Under the pieces are notes generated by a model. It saw nothing but the letters and a program-made list of their open reading frames with translations, searched no databases and was not told the origin of the DNA. This document shows positions 26,101 to 35,000 of a stretch of 64,000 bases of DNA, in pieces (the first letter of the stretch is position 1; the number at the start of each line of letters is the position of its first letter). The stretch is taken from contig CAYWRZ010000007.1 in the NCBI GenBank assembly GCA_964460845.1, forward strand, positions 128,568-192,567. The letters are read 5' to 3'. A program made the position numbers and the translations under genes. The stretch comes from CAYWRZ01 sp964460845. Its GTDB lineage: Bacteria > Bacteroidota > Bacteroidia > Flavobacteriales_D > UBA2798.

Positions 26101-28280
26101 TTTGGAGAGTGTCGCCCGATAGCAGCAGCTATACCTGGAACGAAAGTTCTTTCCAGTACATACGTGGAAAACAGGGCTGGGGCCAGTCTCATTTTTTTCA
26201 GTTTAAAAGCAATGCCCTGCAAAGTCTGAATTACGACAGACCGGGTCGCCGTTGGTATTGGGATCAGAATATACGGCGCATAGGCTGTGAAGTATATGGC
26301 AATGCTTCCAATACCTCGCAGTTTTACGGTACCTTATGGACCATCGACGGGAGTCAGCAGGATTACAGCGGATGTGGAATAGAACCCGCTATTCACGTAG
26401 CAGTGATTGATCCGGTTACGCTCGAGCCCTGGGGTACCCACGGTTGTGATCCCGATTTGGGAGGCGCTTGTCCTACTTCTTGTGTAATGCTCAACGCCGA
26501 TCATCAGTTTGGTAGCTTTAACGACGGCTGTGCCTGTCGCGGTAGGGTAGAATATTATTTTATTTTCAGGCAGACCTCTACTGCCGAGATAGATTCGCTT
26601 ATCAGCATGATCAATAATCACGTGCCCAACGGATATTACGTGCTGCTTTATACCTGGCGTTATGCCGAATATTCGCTTTGGACTCCGGAGCTGTATAACC
26701 TTGTCAACGATTTCGGCGCTACGACCATCCAGCCCGGGCAGCCGAATGCACCCTGGATAGCTTTCGGACGAAAAGGGGATCCTGCATCTACCCGTACGGT
26801 GGTCGGCGACTCGATAAGCGCATTCATTACGCTCAACGATACGCTTCGGGGTTTTGATTTTCAGGGTTCCATGACTTCGGTAAAGGCGGGTCCCGCCTTA
26901 AAATGGGAAACTCTCTACTGGCAGCAACGTTCGGTCGAAACTCCTTCGACCGATTCGGCACGTATCAGCCTGGTCGGAGTGCGGGCCAACGGTACCGAGC
27001 AGTTGCTTTACAACAACCTGTTTACGTTTCGTGATTCGCTCGTGAACCTGGCTGCCCTGGTCGATGCGGCTGAATATCCTTTTGTAAAGCTCAGGGGCTG
27101 GTACACCGATTCGGTATTTTTTACGCCTGCGCAAACCCAACGCTGGCAGCTCATTTACCAGCCTGTACCCGAAGCGGCTGTTGATGGTAACAGCGGACTC
27201 TATTTCACCGGCTTGTCGGATACCTTACAGGAAGGCCAGCATTTTTCACTATCGATTCCCGTGCGTAACGTGTCGGAATATGATATGGACAGTCTGCTGG
27301 TGCATTATTGGATAGAAGACCGCAACCGGGTAAAGCATTACCAGACCTATCCCCGTGCCGATTCACTAAGAGCCGGTGCTTTGCTTCGCGATACCGTATC
27401 TTTCTCGACAGCCGGCTATCCGGGGCTGAACAGTATTTGGATGGAAGTGAATCCCGTGCCTTTGGGTAGTCCGGTGCAGGTATATGATCAGCCTGAACAG
27501 TACCATTTTAATAATTACGCTCAGATCCCTTTTTATGTGAAGCAGGATATTACCAATCCTATTTTGGATGTGACCTTCGACGGGATACATATTCTGAATG
27601 GAGATGTGGTGAGTGCCGAAACGAATATTCTCATTTCGCTCAACGATGAGAATCCTTTTTTGGTGATGAACAGCGAAAGCGATACCGCCTTTTTCGCCGT
27701 GTACCTTACTGATCCGGGCGGTACGCAACGCAGGGTGTATTTCAGGCAAAACGGGCAGGAAATATTGCGTTGGACACCGTCTTCGGGACCCAACGGCAAA
27801 TTCAGGATAGAATATGCGCCCGAATGCCCGATAGACGGGCGTTATCGACTTTTTGTGCAGGCCAGTGACAAATCGGGAAATGCCTCGGGAAAAGCCGATT
27901 ACAAAATAGATTTTATGGTGGATAGGCGACCTTCGATTACCGAAGTCATGAATTATCCCAATCCTTTTACCACCAAAACCCGCTTTGTGTTTACGCTTAC
28001 GGGCGTACAGCCTCCTGATTACCTGAAAATACAGATTATTACCATTACCGGTAAAATTGTGAAAGAAATTACCCTCGATGAGTTGGGACCGGTACATATA
28101 GGGCGCAATATCACCGATTATTATTGGGACGGGACGGATCAGTTTGGCGATCGTTTGGCCAACGGGGTATATCTGTATCGCGTGATAGCGCGTCTGAATG
28201 GAGAAAATATGGAAAAACGCGCCAGTGGGGCAGACTCCTATTTTCACAAAGGTTTCGGTAAGATGTACCTGATGCGATAA
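23106..28280 (+). CDS. Putative T9SS sortase PorU2 (C25/gingipain-like)
   Basis: A 1724-residue secreted protein, signal peptide ending LTAWAQ, with the architecture of the PorU2 group. It has an N-terminal strand-rich part, then a gingipain-like C25 peptidase domain with the catalytic His in FFGHSS (His660) and Cys in LGNACYTGD (Cys690). A long series of Ig-like domains follows, and the C-terminal VMNYPNPFTTKTRF ... WDGTDQFGDRLANGVYLYR domain resembles the one in PorU. It is translationally coupled to a PorV/PorQ-like protein. PorU proper removes cargo sorting tails and couples them to lipopolysaccharide; whether PorU2 does the same on other cargo is not established here. The length fits the PorU2 group. 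Confidence 0.85.
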   Translation: MKKFIFGIVCAMLGLTAWAQPYGNEWINYSSTYYYFGIAKDGVYRIDYTTLENAGIPVTSLQPANIQLFGRGQQVYLHIEGGQDNSFDPGDYIEFYAQRNDAWLDTLLYRNGLADMPDTYYSLYNDTAYYYLTWNSGQPSRRMQQVTDTNYSAHTALPYIWTTRYARMNTRYLQGELQAGASSSFFTAGEGWFSEPLNALSGDLYDHLVTTPQAYTGPGAPDARAIAVAASLSNASIYTGPGNHHLRIQYGNSLVTAIDTIYTGYKLIKTSFPVPVSALGSSNTRIRYALINDLGASADYQSIASSTIRYPHTLNAEGSSYFTFSVPYNFSQSRSYLPLSNPGSSAMRLYEVSDTVKRITLSPSGGLYRALVPNKLPGQEAQCVLLAESEISSIPLLRPVNGTGQFTDYTAAVPDSVYLILTETSLFAAAQQYAAYRSSFAGGGFNTLVVDVEELYHQYGSGVRKHILGLRRFCDQLIDAATVKPAFLFLLGKSIREATESSNGTFFGTRHDPVAFRNNLVPSYGYPSSDNLITAGLSSSPLVPSIPTGRFSAITPQHVLDYLSKVQQYEAHQNPSSPYTIEDKDWMKHVMHFGGGSTVQEQNDFAGYLSTYEAILSDTLFGAEVHTYLKRSSDPIDPVQFDGVQQRLNEGVSLMTFFGHSSASGFDQNLDEPENWTNYGKYPILLGNACYTGDIHQPDAISASEKFVKVPQRGVVAFMSSTKLGFVGPLHLFSTTFYRRIGTFDYGHSSGQVLRNTIQDISVGAMGYLPMENACTQMTLHGDPALKFNTHPRPELVVRNQDIYFEPAAVTLGDDSLTVNVIVSNIGRAVNDAISVELRRSFPNGADSVYTKVLNGLHYKDTVAFRMPVLHNIATGINVFDALVDIPDFVPEVYDEINNNQATATLFVNANGISPVYPYQYAIVPSDTLTLQASTFNPIAPLKNYRFEIDTTDLFNSPQRRYQQVASVGGVVKAPSMGWRFASSSAAAPLQFTDSTVYFWRVSPDSSSYTWNESSFQYIRGKQGWGQSHFFQFKSNALQSLNYDRPGRRWYWDQNIRRIGCEVYGNASNTSQFYGTLWTIDGSQQDYSGCGIEPAIHVAVIDPVTLEPWGTHGCDPDLGGACPTSCVMLNADHQFGSFNDGCACRGRVEYYFIFRQTSTAEIDSLISMINNHVPNGYYVLLYTWRYAEYSLWTPELYNLVNDFGATTIQPGQPNAPWIAFGRKGDPASTRTVVGDSISAFITLNDTLRGFDFQGSMTSVKAGPALKWETLYWQQRSVETPSTDSARISLVGVRANGTEQLLYNNLFTFRDSLVNLAALVDAAEYPFVKLRGWYTDSVFFTPAQTQRWQLIYQPVPEAAVDGNSGLYFTGLSDTLQEGQHFSLSIPVRNVSEYDMDSLLVHYWIEDRNRVKHYQTYPRADSLRAGALLRDTVSFSTAGYPGLNSIWMEVNPVPLGSPVQVYDQPEQYHFNNYAQIPFYVKQDITNPILDVTFDGIHILNGDVVSAETNILISLNDENPFLVMNSESDTAFFAVYLTDPGGTQRRVYFRQNGQEILRWTPSSGPNGKFRIEYAPECPIDGRYRLFVQASDKSGNASGKADYKIDFMVDRRPSITEVMNYPNPFTTKTRFVFTLTGVQPPDYLKIQIITITGKIVKEITLDELGPVHIGRNITDYYWDGTDQFGDRLANGVYLYRVIARLNGENMEKRASGADSYFHKGFGKMYLMR

Positions 28281-28329
28281 TCCGGCGTGGAATTTGCTGT
28301 TGTACGCTCGAAATTAAAACTCATTTCTT

Positions 28330-28701
28330 ATGAAGCATATACTTCGACTTTTTACGGTAGTCGGCCTGATTACGTTTTCTTCGGCTACTTATGCGCAATG
28401 CAAGATGGACAGCGACGGTCGCACCCTTCGGGGGTCAAACAACTCTTCGATTGCCCGAATAGACAGTGACGGTCGTACTATTCGTAATGCAAACAACAGT
28501 TTGGTAGCGAGAGTGGACAGCGACGGTAGAACCATTCGGAATGCCAACAATTCAGTTGTGTTGAGAATAGATAGCGACGGCAAAACCATTCGCAACGCCA
28601 ACAACAGTTCTTTTGCAAAGATGGAAGACGTAACCCGTAGTATCAGGGGCGCTTCTCCCGATGCGGTGCATGTGGCGCTTTGGTATTACTTCTGTAAATA
28701 A
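28330..28701 (+). CDS. Five-repeat beta-flower protein, secreted
   Basis: A 123-residue protein with signal peptide (VVGLITFSSATYAQ) and five consecutive 18-residue repeats at residues 26-43, 44-61, 62-79, 80-97 and 98-115. The consensus is IDSDGRTIRNANNS plus four variable residues, and the fifth copy is degenerate (MEDVTRSIRGASPDAVHV). The sequence ends WYYFCK with a Cys near each end of the mature chain (QCK and FCK), possibly a disulphide closing the structure. The pattern matches the small 5-fold beta-flower family defined from predicted structures; its function is unknown. The DNA shows the repeat as a 54-bp period. It stands between PorU2 and gldJ and ends at a strong terminator. Confidence 0.8.
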   Translation: MKHILRLFTVVGLITFSSATYAQCKMDSDGRTLRGSNNSSIARIDSDGRTIRNANNSLVARVDSDGRTIRNANNSVVLRIDSDGKTIRNANNSSFAKMEDVTRSIRGASPDAVHVALWYYFCK

Positions 28702-28760
28702 GCCGGAATATTCCGGAAGAAATTATCTGGGAATACGCAGATCTGAACAGAGAAAAAAAG

Positions 28761-28789
28761 AAAAGAGTCCGCCGAAGGCGGACTCTTTT
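28761..28789. terminator. Bidirectional Rho-independent terminator
   Basis: A perfect 13-bp stem, AAAAGAGTCCGCC with its complement and a GAA loop, with A- and T-runs on both sides, lies between the convergent beta-flower and gldJ genes. Confidence 0.9.
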
Positions 28790-28813
28790 CGTAAGGATTA
28801 AGCCTGCGGCTTT

Positions 28814-30757
28814 TTATCTCTTTTTGTATTTCTTGTTGCTTTTCTTTTTCTTCCCGCCCAGGCCGATAGGACTGCCTACGCGATCCATGGCGCAACGGAA
28901 TCCGATAGTAGCGGTAGCTCTTCTTTCGTCGAGGTAGCGGCGGGTACCGGGGTTCAGCCAGTAGGCGCGGTCTCTCCACGAACCACCTTTATATACACGT
29001 GTGCGGTCGCTTACTAACGTAGTAGGCGTACTGGAGTTATCGTGGCGGTTCACACCTTCGTACTTGTTTTGGTACATGATGTTGTCGCCCCAGCGTTTGT
29101 CGGCGTTAATTTCTTCGATGGTTTTTTGGTCGTTGAAATAGACTGACGACTGCACATCACCATCGAGGTAGCTGATATTATCGGCTTTGCGGTAATTGCG
29201 GCGATCGATGTTTTCTTCGTCGGTTACTTCACGCCATTTGACACGCCCCGGGGTATTGATCACAAAGTCGGTCATTTTTGCCCGGATCATAGGAATAATT
29301 TCTACCTGATAGTTGTCGTATTTGGGGTCGGAAGCCTGAAGATTTATTTCGAAATCTAAAAGCGTTTCTTCAAACATCAGTTGGATAATTTCAGAAGCGG
29401 CGATATGCTGTTGGTTTTCACGGATGGGGTTGTGCTTGAACGAGTACGATCTGCGGAAGCTGTTCTTTACGTTGATAGCGCTATCCACAATGGTAACCAG
29501 CAAGGTTAGCAGCGAATCTTCCTCAACGGTAAGGCGGTCGTTGTTGCGGCGCGCCACTTTGAAAGAGTCGAGGTAAATGCGCATGGCATCGATATCGTAG
29601 ATGGTCTCGGTATGCTTATCGTCGATGGCACCTTCTGCGTTGAGTACCTTGGTTTTGAATACGTTTCCACGGAATGGGCGGAATTCGTCGTAATCTTCAG
29701 AAGAGAGTGGGCGGTACACGTCCATTACCCATTCGCTTACGTTACCGGCCATGTTGTAGAGTCCGAAATCGTTGGGCCAGTAGGCGTTTACAGGAGCGGT
29801 TACGTCGGCGGCGTCGTTGAGCTTACCGGCTACACCCATATAGTCGCCACGTCCGCGTACGAAGTTGGCAAGCATATCTCCCTGCCATTTGGCTTCCGGG
29901 TTACGTACCCAGTGGCCGTTCCAGGGGTAAAGTTTTCTTTCCACCACACGCTCGTCGTACGAGTTACCGATAAGCGCGTATGCGGCATATTCCCATTCGG
30001 CTTCTGTCGGGAGGCGGTAACGGGGCAGCAGGATACCGTCTTCCATGCGCGCATGGCGTTGACCCAGCCTTTTTTTGCCGTTTACTTCCGTAGCGGAATT
30101 AGGGTTGAGGTCGGGAAGCATATTTTCTACGCCGTTAACGTGTTGCAGGGCAAAATATTCGTCGGTAGTGAAAGGATCGTTATTTTGGGTAGCCTGCCAG
30201 TTGAGAATGCCTTCGCGCACGAGAATGTATTCGTTCACACGGTCGGTTCTCCAGGCGCAGAAATCGTTAGCCTGTAACCAGCTTACACCCACCACCGGAT
30301 AATCGCGGTAAGCCGGGTGACGCAGGTAGTATTCCACATAAGGTTCGTTATAAGCCAGCTTCTCGCGCCATACCAAAGTGTCGGGCAGGGCGTTGGCGTA
30401 AATCTGGTTAAAATCGGTATAAACCCGGCGCAGCCAGTAAAGGTATTCGCACCAGTTGAAATTGGTCACTTCGGTTTCGTCTAAATAGAAAGAGGAAACG
30501 GTTACCCTACGGGCGGTGTTGTTCCAGTCGTAGGTCACGTCTTGCTCGACCATTCCCATGGTAAAAGTACCGCCTTCAATCAGCACAAGCCCCGGTCCGG
30601 TTTCCTGTTCTTCGTACGGAACCTTTTGATAACCACCATTTTCAGGGTTGTTGTAATCCCATCCGGTGACATTTGAAGTTTCGTACCTGCATGAAGAGAT
30701 AAGCACGGCCATCATGACCGCACCTGCTGCTACCCCTTTGAAATTTCCCTTCTTCAT
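28814..30757 (-). CDS. gldJ: T9SS/gliding-motility lipoprotein GldJ
   Basis: A 647-residue lipoprotein (signal ending VLISSC, modified Cys at residue 23) with an FGE-sulfatase/SUMF1-type domain: PGLVLIEGGTFTMGMVEQDV, SFYLDETEVTN, YPVVGVSWLQANDFC, RLPTEAEWEYAA and GNVSEWVMDV. The C-terminal part has KGGSWRDRAYWLNPGTR. The match to GldJ, rather than GldK, rests on the opening after the lipobox and the WNNTARR segment. GldJ is needed in Flavobacterium for gliding and for stability of GldK, and so for T9SS function. It probably has no catalytic activity. The T9SS neighbourhood with porP, porU and porV supports the call. Confidence 0.9.
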   Translation of the reverse strand: MKKGNFKGVAAGAVMMAVLISSCRYETSNVTGWDYNNPENGGYQKVPYEEQETGPGLVLIEGGTFTMGMVEQDVTYDWNNTARRVTVSSFYLDETEVTNFNWCEYLYWLRRVYTDFNQIYANALPDTLVWREKLAYNEPYVEYYLRHPAYRDYPVVGVSWLQANDFCAWRTDRVNEYILVREGILNWQATQNNDPFTTDEYFALQHVNGVENMLPDLNPNSATEVNGKKRLGQRHARMEDGILLPRYRLPTEAEWEYAAYALIGNSYDERVVERKLYPWNGHWVRNPEAKWQGDMLANFVRGRGDYMGVAGKLNDAADVTAPVNAYWPNDFGLYNMAGNVSEWVMDVYRPLSSEDYDEFRPFRGNVFKTKVLNAEGAIDDKHTETIYDIDAMRIYLDSFKVARRNNDRLTVEEDSLLTLLVTIVDSAINVKNSFRRSYSFKHNPIRENQQHIAASEIIQLMFEETLLDFEINLQASDPKYDNYQVEIIPMIRAKMTDFVINTPGRVKWREVTDEENIDRRNYRKADNISYLDGDVQSSVYFNDQKTIEEINADKRWGDNIMYQNKYEGVNRHDNSSTPTTLVSDRTRVYKGGSWRDRAYWLNPGTRRYLDERRATATIGFRCAMDRVGSPIGLGGKKKKSNKKYKKR

Positions 30758-30826
30758 GTGATTACTGGTTAAATTTTCCTTTATAACGTAAAGTGGCGAA
30801 ATGGTTACATTTAATCGTGAAATTCT

Positions 30827-31819
30827 TTAAAACGACGGACAGCTAATGGTTCTGAACGCCCGTTTTTTCGGCTTACAGTTAAAGTTGAGCGTACAGGAGA
30901 TTTCGTGCGAGCCGCCCGACTGGTTGGTGAGCCGCGACACGGTCACATCGTAGCTGTAGCCGAACCTGAAATTGTTGGTGGTGATACCGGCCAACACGAT
31001 GAACGAGTCTTTGTTGCGGTACCATACTCCGCCCACGAGCGGACCTTTCGAGATGTAAAGCCCCATATTGAGCTGCTGAAAGGTGCCTTGCGAACGGTAC
31101 ATTATATTAGGAGAAATCTTGGCGTCGTTAGCGCTGTATTTGCTACCCGACATCGGAATAATGGCACCGGCATGTGCAGTAAACTTCATAGGTAGCGGGC
31201 TATTGCCTGTAATCAGCGATTCATTGGGCTGGGTCAGGTGATGCACCGCTACGCCTGCAAAGAAATTTTCGCTGAAGCCGAGCAGACCGGCCGAAAAGTC
31301 CACATTACCCATGCTGCCGCCGCGCGGTACATCGTTGGTCTGATAGACAAAACCGCGACGCGGGTCGATCATGTCGCCGAAGGTCAGCTTGTTCCAGTCG
31401 AGCGATTTATGAAAATAAGCTGCCTGTACGCCGGCGCGTATCGAAAAAGTACGAGATACTTTCAGTTCATAAGCGTACATGGCATTCACAGTAGTCGTAT
31501 TGAGCGTGCCTTCACCGGCGCGGTCGTTGGTAACCAGTAGCCCCAAACCGCCGTAGATAGACTCTACATGCTGGTCATAAGAAACGCTGGTGGTCACGAA
31601 GGTTCCCGATAATGCAGGCCATTGGTTGCGGTAGTTCATCGCTACCCTCGGGCAACGCGCAGAACCGGCAAACGCAGGGTTGAGGTACAGCGGATTCGCA
31701 TAGAACTGCGTGAACTCAGGATCCTGAGCCGCGACATGATTATCCGCAGAATTGGGCAAAAGCCCAAGTAAAATGAAACCAATAAGAAGTACTTTACCGG
31801 TGTAAACGTTCAACTTCAT
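30827..31819 (-). CDS. PorP/SprF-family T9SS outer-membrane protein
   Basis: I start at the ATG at 31819, which gives a signal sequence (VLLIGFILLGLLPNSA) before AAQDPEFTQFYANPLYLNPAFAGS. That last segment is the almost invariant opening of PorP/SprF proteins. The 330-residue mature protein is a beta-barrel with CPRVAMNYRNQWPAL, SYDQHVESIYGGLGLLVTND and the late YRNKDSFIVLAGI. The 39 residues upstream in the frame lack a credible start. PorP anchors the PorK/N ring or, as SprF, an adhesin. It is divergent from porU and upstream of gldJ, a classic T9SS neighbourhood. Confidence 0.9.
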   Translation of the reverse strand: MKLNVYTGKVLLIGFILLGLLPNSADNHVAAQDPEFTQFYANPLYLNPAFAGSARCPRVAMNYRNQWPALSGTFVTTSVSYDQHVESIYGGLGLLVTNDRAGEGTLNTTTVNAMYAYELKVSRTFSIRAGVQAAYFHKSLDWNKLTFGDMIDPRRGFVYQTNDVPRGGSMGNVDFSAGLLGFSENFFAGVAVHHLTQPNESLITGNSPLPMKFTAHAGAIIPMSGSKYSANDAKISPNIMYRSQGTFQQLNMGLYISKGPLVGGVWYRNKDSFIVLAGITTNNFRFGYSYDVTVSRLTNQSGGSHEISCTLNFNCKPKKRAFRTISCPSF

Positions 31820-32001
31820 AGAAAGTTGTTTGCCAAATGAAGAGCCAATAATACAAATTTTTTTTAACATACACCGGTTATTTACGAATACTGCTTCGCA
31901 ATAATGAATGCGCTTATACGTTAAAAACTTTGTCAAAGGTTATAGGTTTATCCCTTAATTTTGGACTTTGGGTTGATTTTTTGTTAAATCGTGGCAGCAC
32001 A

Positions 32002-35000
32002 TTGAAAACACGGACACTTTTATTCTTACTCCTTTTTTCAGGTAGTCTCTCCGCCTTTGCGCAGGACAAGGTCTTGGAACAGCAATTGCGCTGGTATCCG
32101 GCGATAAAGGAAATGACTGATGTCGAAGGGGTTAAAATGTTTTACCTGGGCTTTCAGGGCGCATATTACAACCCCGACAGGTACACCATGCCTTATTTCA
32201 ATACCGATTTCAGCTTGCCTGCTCAGGTAACCGGTCTGCGTGCAGAGGTGGACAACCTGACGTACTCGGCTCTTACGGCCGAAGAAGCAAAGCTGGTAGA
32301 TCCCGCTCTGATTGAATCCTCGCTTCGCGTACATACCGCCGTAAGCTGGGAAAGGCTGCGACCCGTAGGAGGCCTCTCCTTTCTCCCTTTTGTCAAAAAC
32401 CCCGCTACAGGCGAAATCAGTAAGGTCAATTCATTCAGAATCAGGTTGTACTACGAGCGAAATGCCGCTTCTGCCAATACCCGCAGCGGATCCCGGAGTT
32501 TTGCTTCCTCTTCGGTGCTTTCTTCGGGCGACTGGTATAAAATAGGTGTAACCCAAACCGGCGTATTCCGCATAAACCATGCTTTTTTGCGACAGCTTGG
32601 TATTAATACCGACGATCTTCCTTCGGCCGCTATTAATATATATGGTAACAGCGTGGGAATGCTGCCCGAGCTCAACAGTGTTTACCGACCCGATGATTTG
32701 CTCAAAAACGCAATTTACGTGGCCGATGGAGGCGACGGTAAGTTCGACCCCGAAGATTACATCCTTTTTTATGCCCGCAATTCGCACAACTGGTCTTACA
32801 ACACCCCCGGAGGCTATTACGAGCATCGGCGGAATATGTATAGCGATACTTCTTACTATTTTATAAATATAGAAACGACAGCGCCCGCTCCGAAACGGAT
32901 CGCCTCTCAAACGCCCGTTACGGCAAGTCCTTCGCATACCGTAACCACGTTCGACGATTATGTCACGTTTGAAAACGACGACGTGAACCTGTTGAAATCG
33001 GGGCGCGAATGGTTCGGCGATTTATACGATTATATCGTGGAAAGAAGCTACACCCTTTCGTTTCCCAACATTGTACCTACCGAACCTATAAAGCTCAAAG
33101 CCGAGTTTGCAGCGAATATGCCCGGGTACGACAGCAGCGCTTTTCGGCTAACGATAGAAGGAACCGGTGTGTCTGCCCGCTGTGCGATAGTGGGAGTAGG
33201 GGTGGGTGTACATGTACCGGTGGCCAATGTGGCGGGAAGGGTTATTACGTTTACTTCTTCCAGCCCCGAGCTGAAAATAAATCTTACTTATGATAAGCCT
33301 ACGGCTTCGGCCAGAGGCTGGCTTAACTATTTTCACGCAACCGCTCGCAGAAACCTGCAGTTAGTAGGAAACTTCATGCCGTTCCGCGATCATGCCTCGG
33401 TCGGGCCGGGCAATATTGCCGATTTTTACCTCAATGCATCAGTAGCTCCCTGGGTTTGGGAAGTGACAAGCCCCTCTGAGGTGCGATCCCTTACATTGAA
33501 TAATCTTTCGCCCAACAGTTATAATTTTCGCGTGGCTACCGACAGCCTTCGAGAATTTGTGGCCTTTAATCCCGCTACGGTATTGCCTTCGCCTGTGGCA
33601 TTCGGTCGGGTAGCCAATCAGGATCTTCATGCGCTCGGTTATGCCGATATGCTGATTGTAGCACATCCTACCTTTTTACAGGAAGCCAACGATTTGGCGC
33701 TTTTTCACCAGGAAGAAGGACTGAGCGTGCACGTAGTGACAGTCGATCAGGTATATAACGAGTTTTCTTCGGGTATGCGCGATGCGACGGCTATCAAGCA
33801 GTTTGCCCGTATGTTTTATAAAAGAGCGGGCTCCGATCCCAATTTGGTACCGCGTTACCTGCTGCTGTTTGGCGGCGGCTCTTACGACAATAAAAACCGA
33901 ATCGGTGGAACCGGCGCCCTGATTCCGACCTACCAGTCGGTAAATTCTACTTCTACTACCGGCGGCTCGTTTGTGTCTGACGATTATTTTGTCATGCTCG
34001 ACGATCATGAAAATATGAATAACACCGACAGGCTCGATATGGCTATAGGACGCTTGCCGGTACGCAGTAAAAAAGAAGCCCGCGATGTGGTGCAAAAGAT
34101 AAAAGCCTATTCTGTCAACACCGGAAATGTGGATCCGAATGCGCAAAATTGCTGCGAAGGAGGCGAAGGTGCCGGTTCTATGGGCGATTGGCGCAACATC
34201 TATTTCTTCGTGGCCGATGATGAAGACGGTAGTGATTTTGTCAGGGCGGCCGAAGAATTTGCCGATTCGCTGCGCAATTGGAGTCCGGCGCTGAACATCG
34301 ATAAAGCCTACCTCGACGCGTACTTGCAGCAATCTACGCCTGGCGGACAACGTTATCCACAGGCAACCGAAGACATTAAACGCCGTGTTTCGCAGGGTGC
34401 ATTGGTGGTCAATTATATCGGTCATGGCGGAGGCCGTGGCTGGGCGCACGAACGCATTCTTGATGTAACGACCATCAACGGTTGGAACAACAGTCCCAAC
34501 TTACCCCTGTTTATGACGGCTACCTGCGAGTTTGCGCGTTTTGATGATCCAACCGCAACTTCGGCCGGCGAATTCGTGCTGCTTAATCCCAACGGAGCGG
34601 GCATCGCTTTATTTACCACCACCCGTCTGGTGTACATGGGGCCTAATGAAGTGCTGAACCGTAACTTTAACCGGCTTGTGATGGAGCATATCAACGGTCG
34701 TCCGCGTACCCTGGGTGAAATATTTATGCTGACCAAAAATGTAACTATTTCGGGTAACCCTTCTATCACGGTCAATACGCGTAACTTTACCTTGCTGGGC
34801 GATCCGGCGGTACGTTTGAAATCGCCTGTACACAATGTGGTGACCGACTCCATTAACGGAGTGCATATCAGCATGGCGACCGACACCTTAAAAGCCTTGT
34901 CGCAGGTCACCATCAAAGGGCATATCGAAGATTATACCGGTCAGCGGCTTACTTCTTTCAACGGATTGGTATTCCCGACCGTGTACGACAAAGAGCAGTC

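Noticed and set aside
28389..28604. Repetitive minus-strand frame opposite the beta-flower gene
   Set aside because: It arises from the 54-bp repeat period of the real gene and has no signal peptide or independent support.
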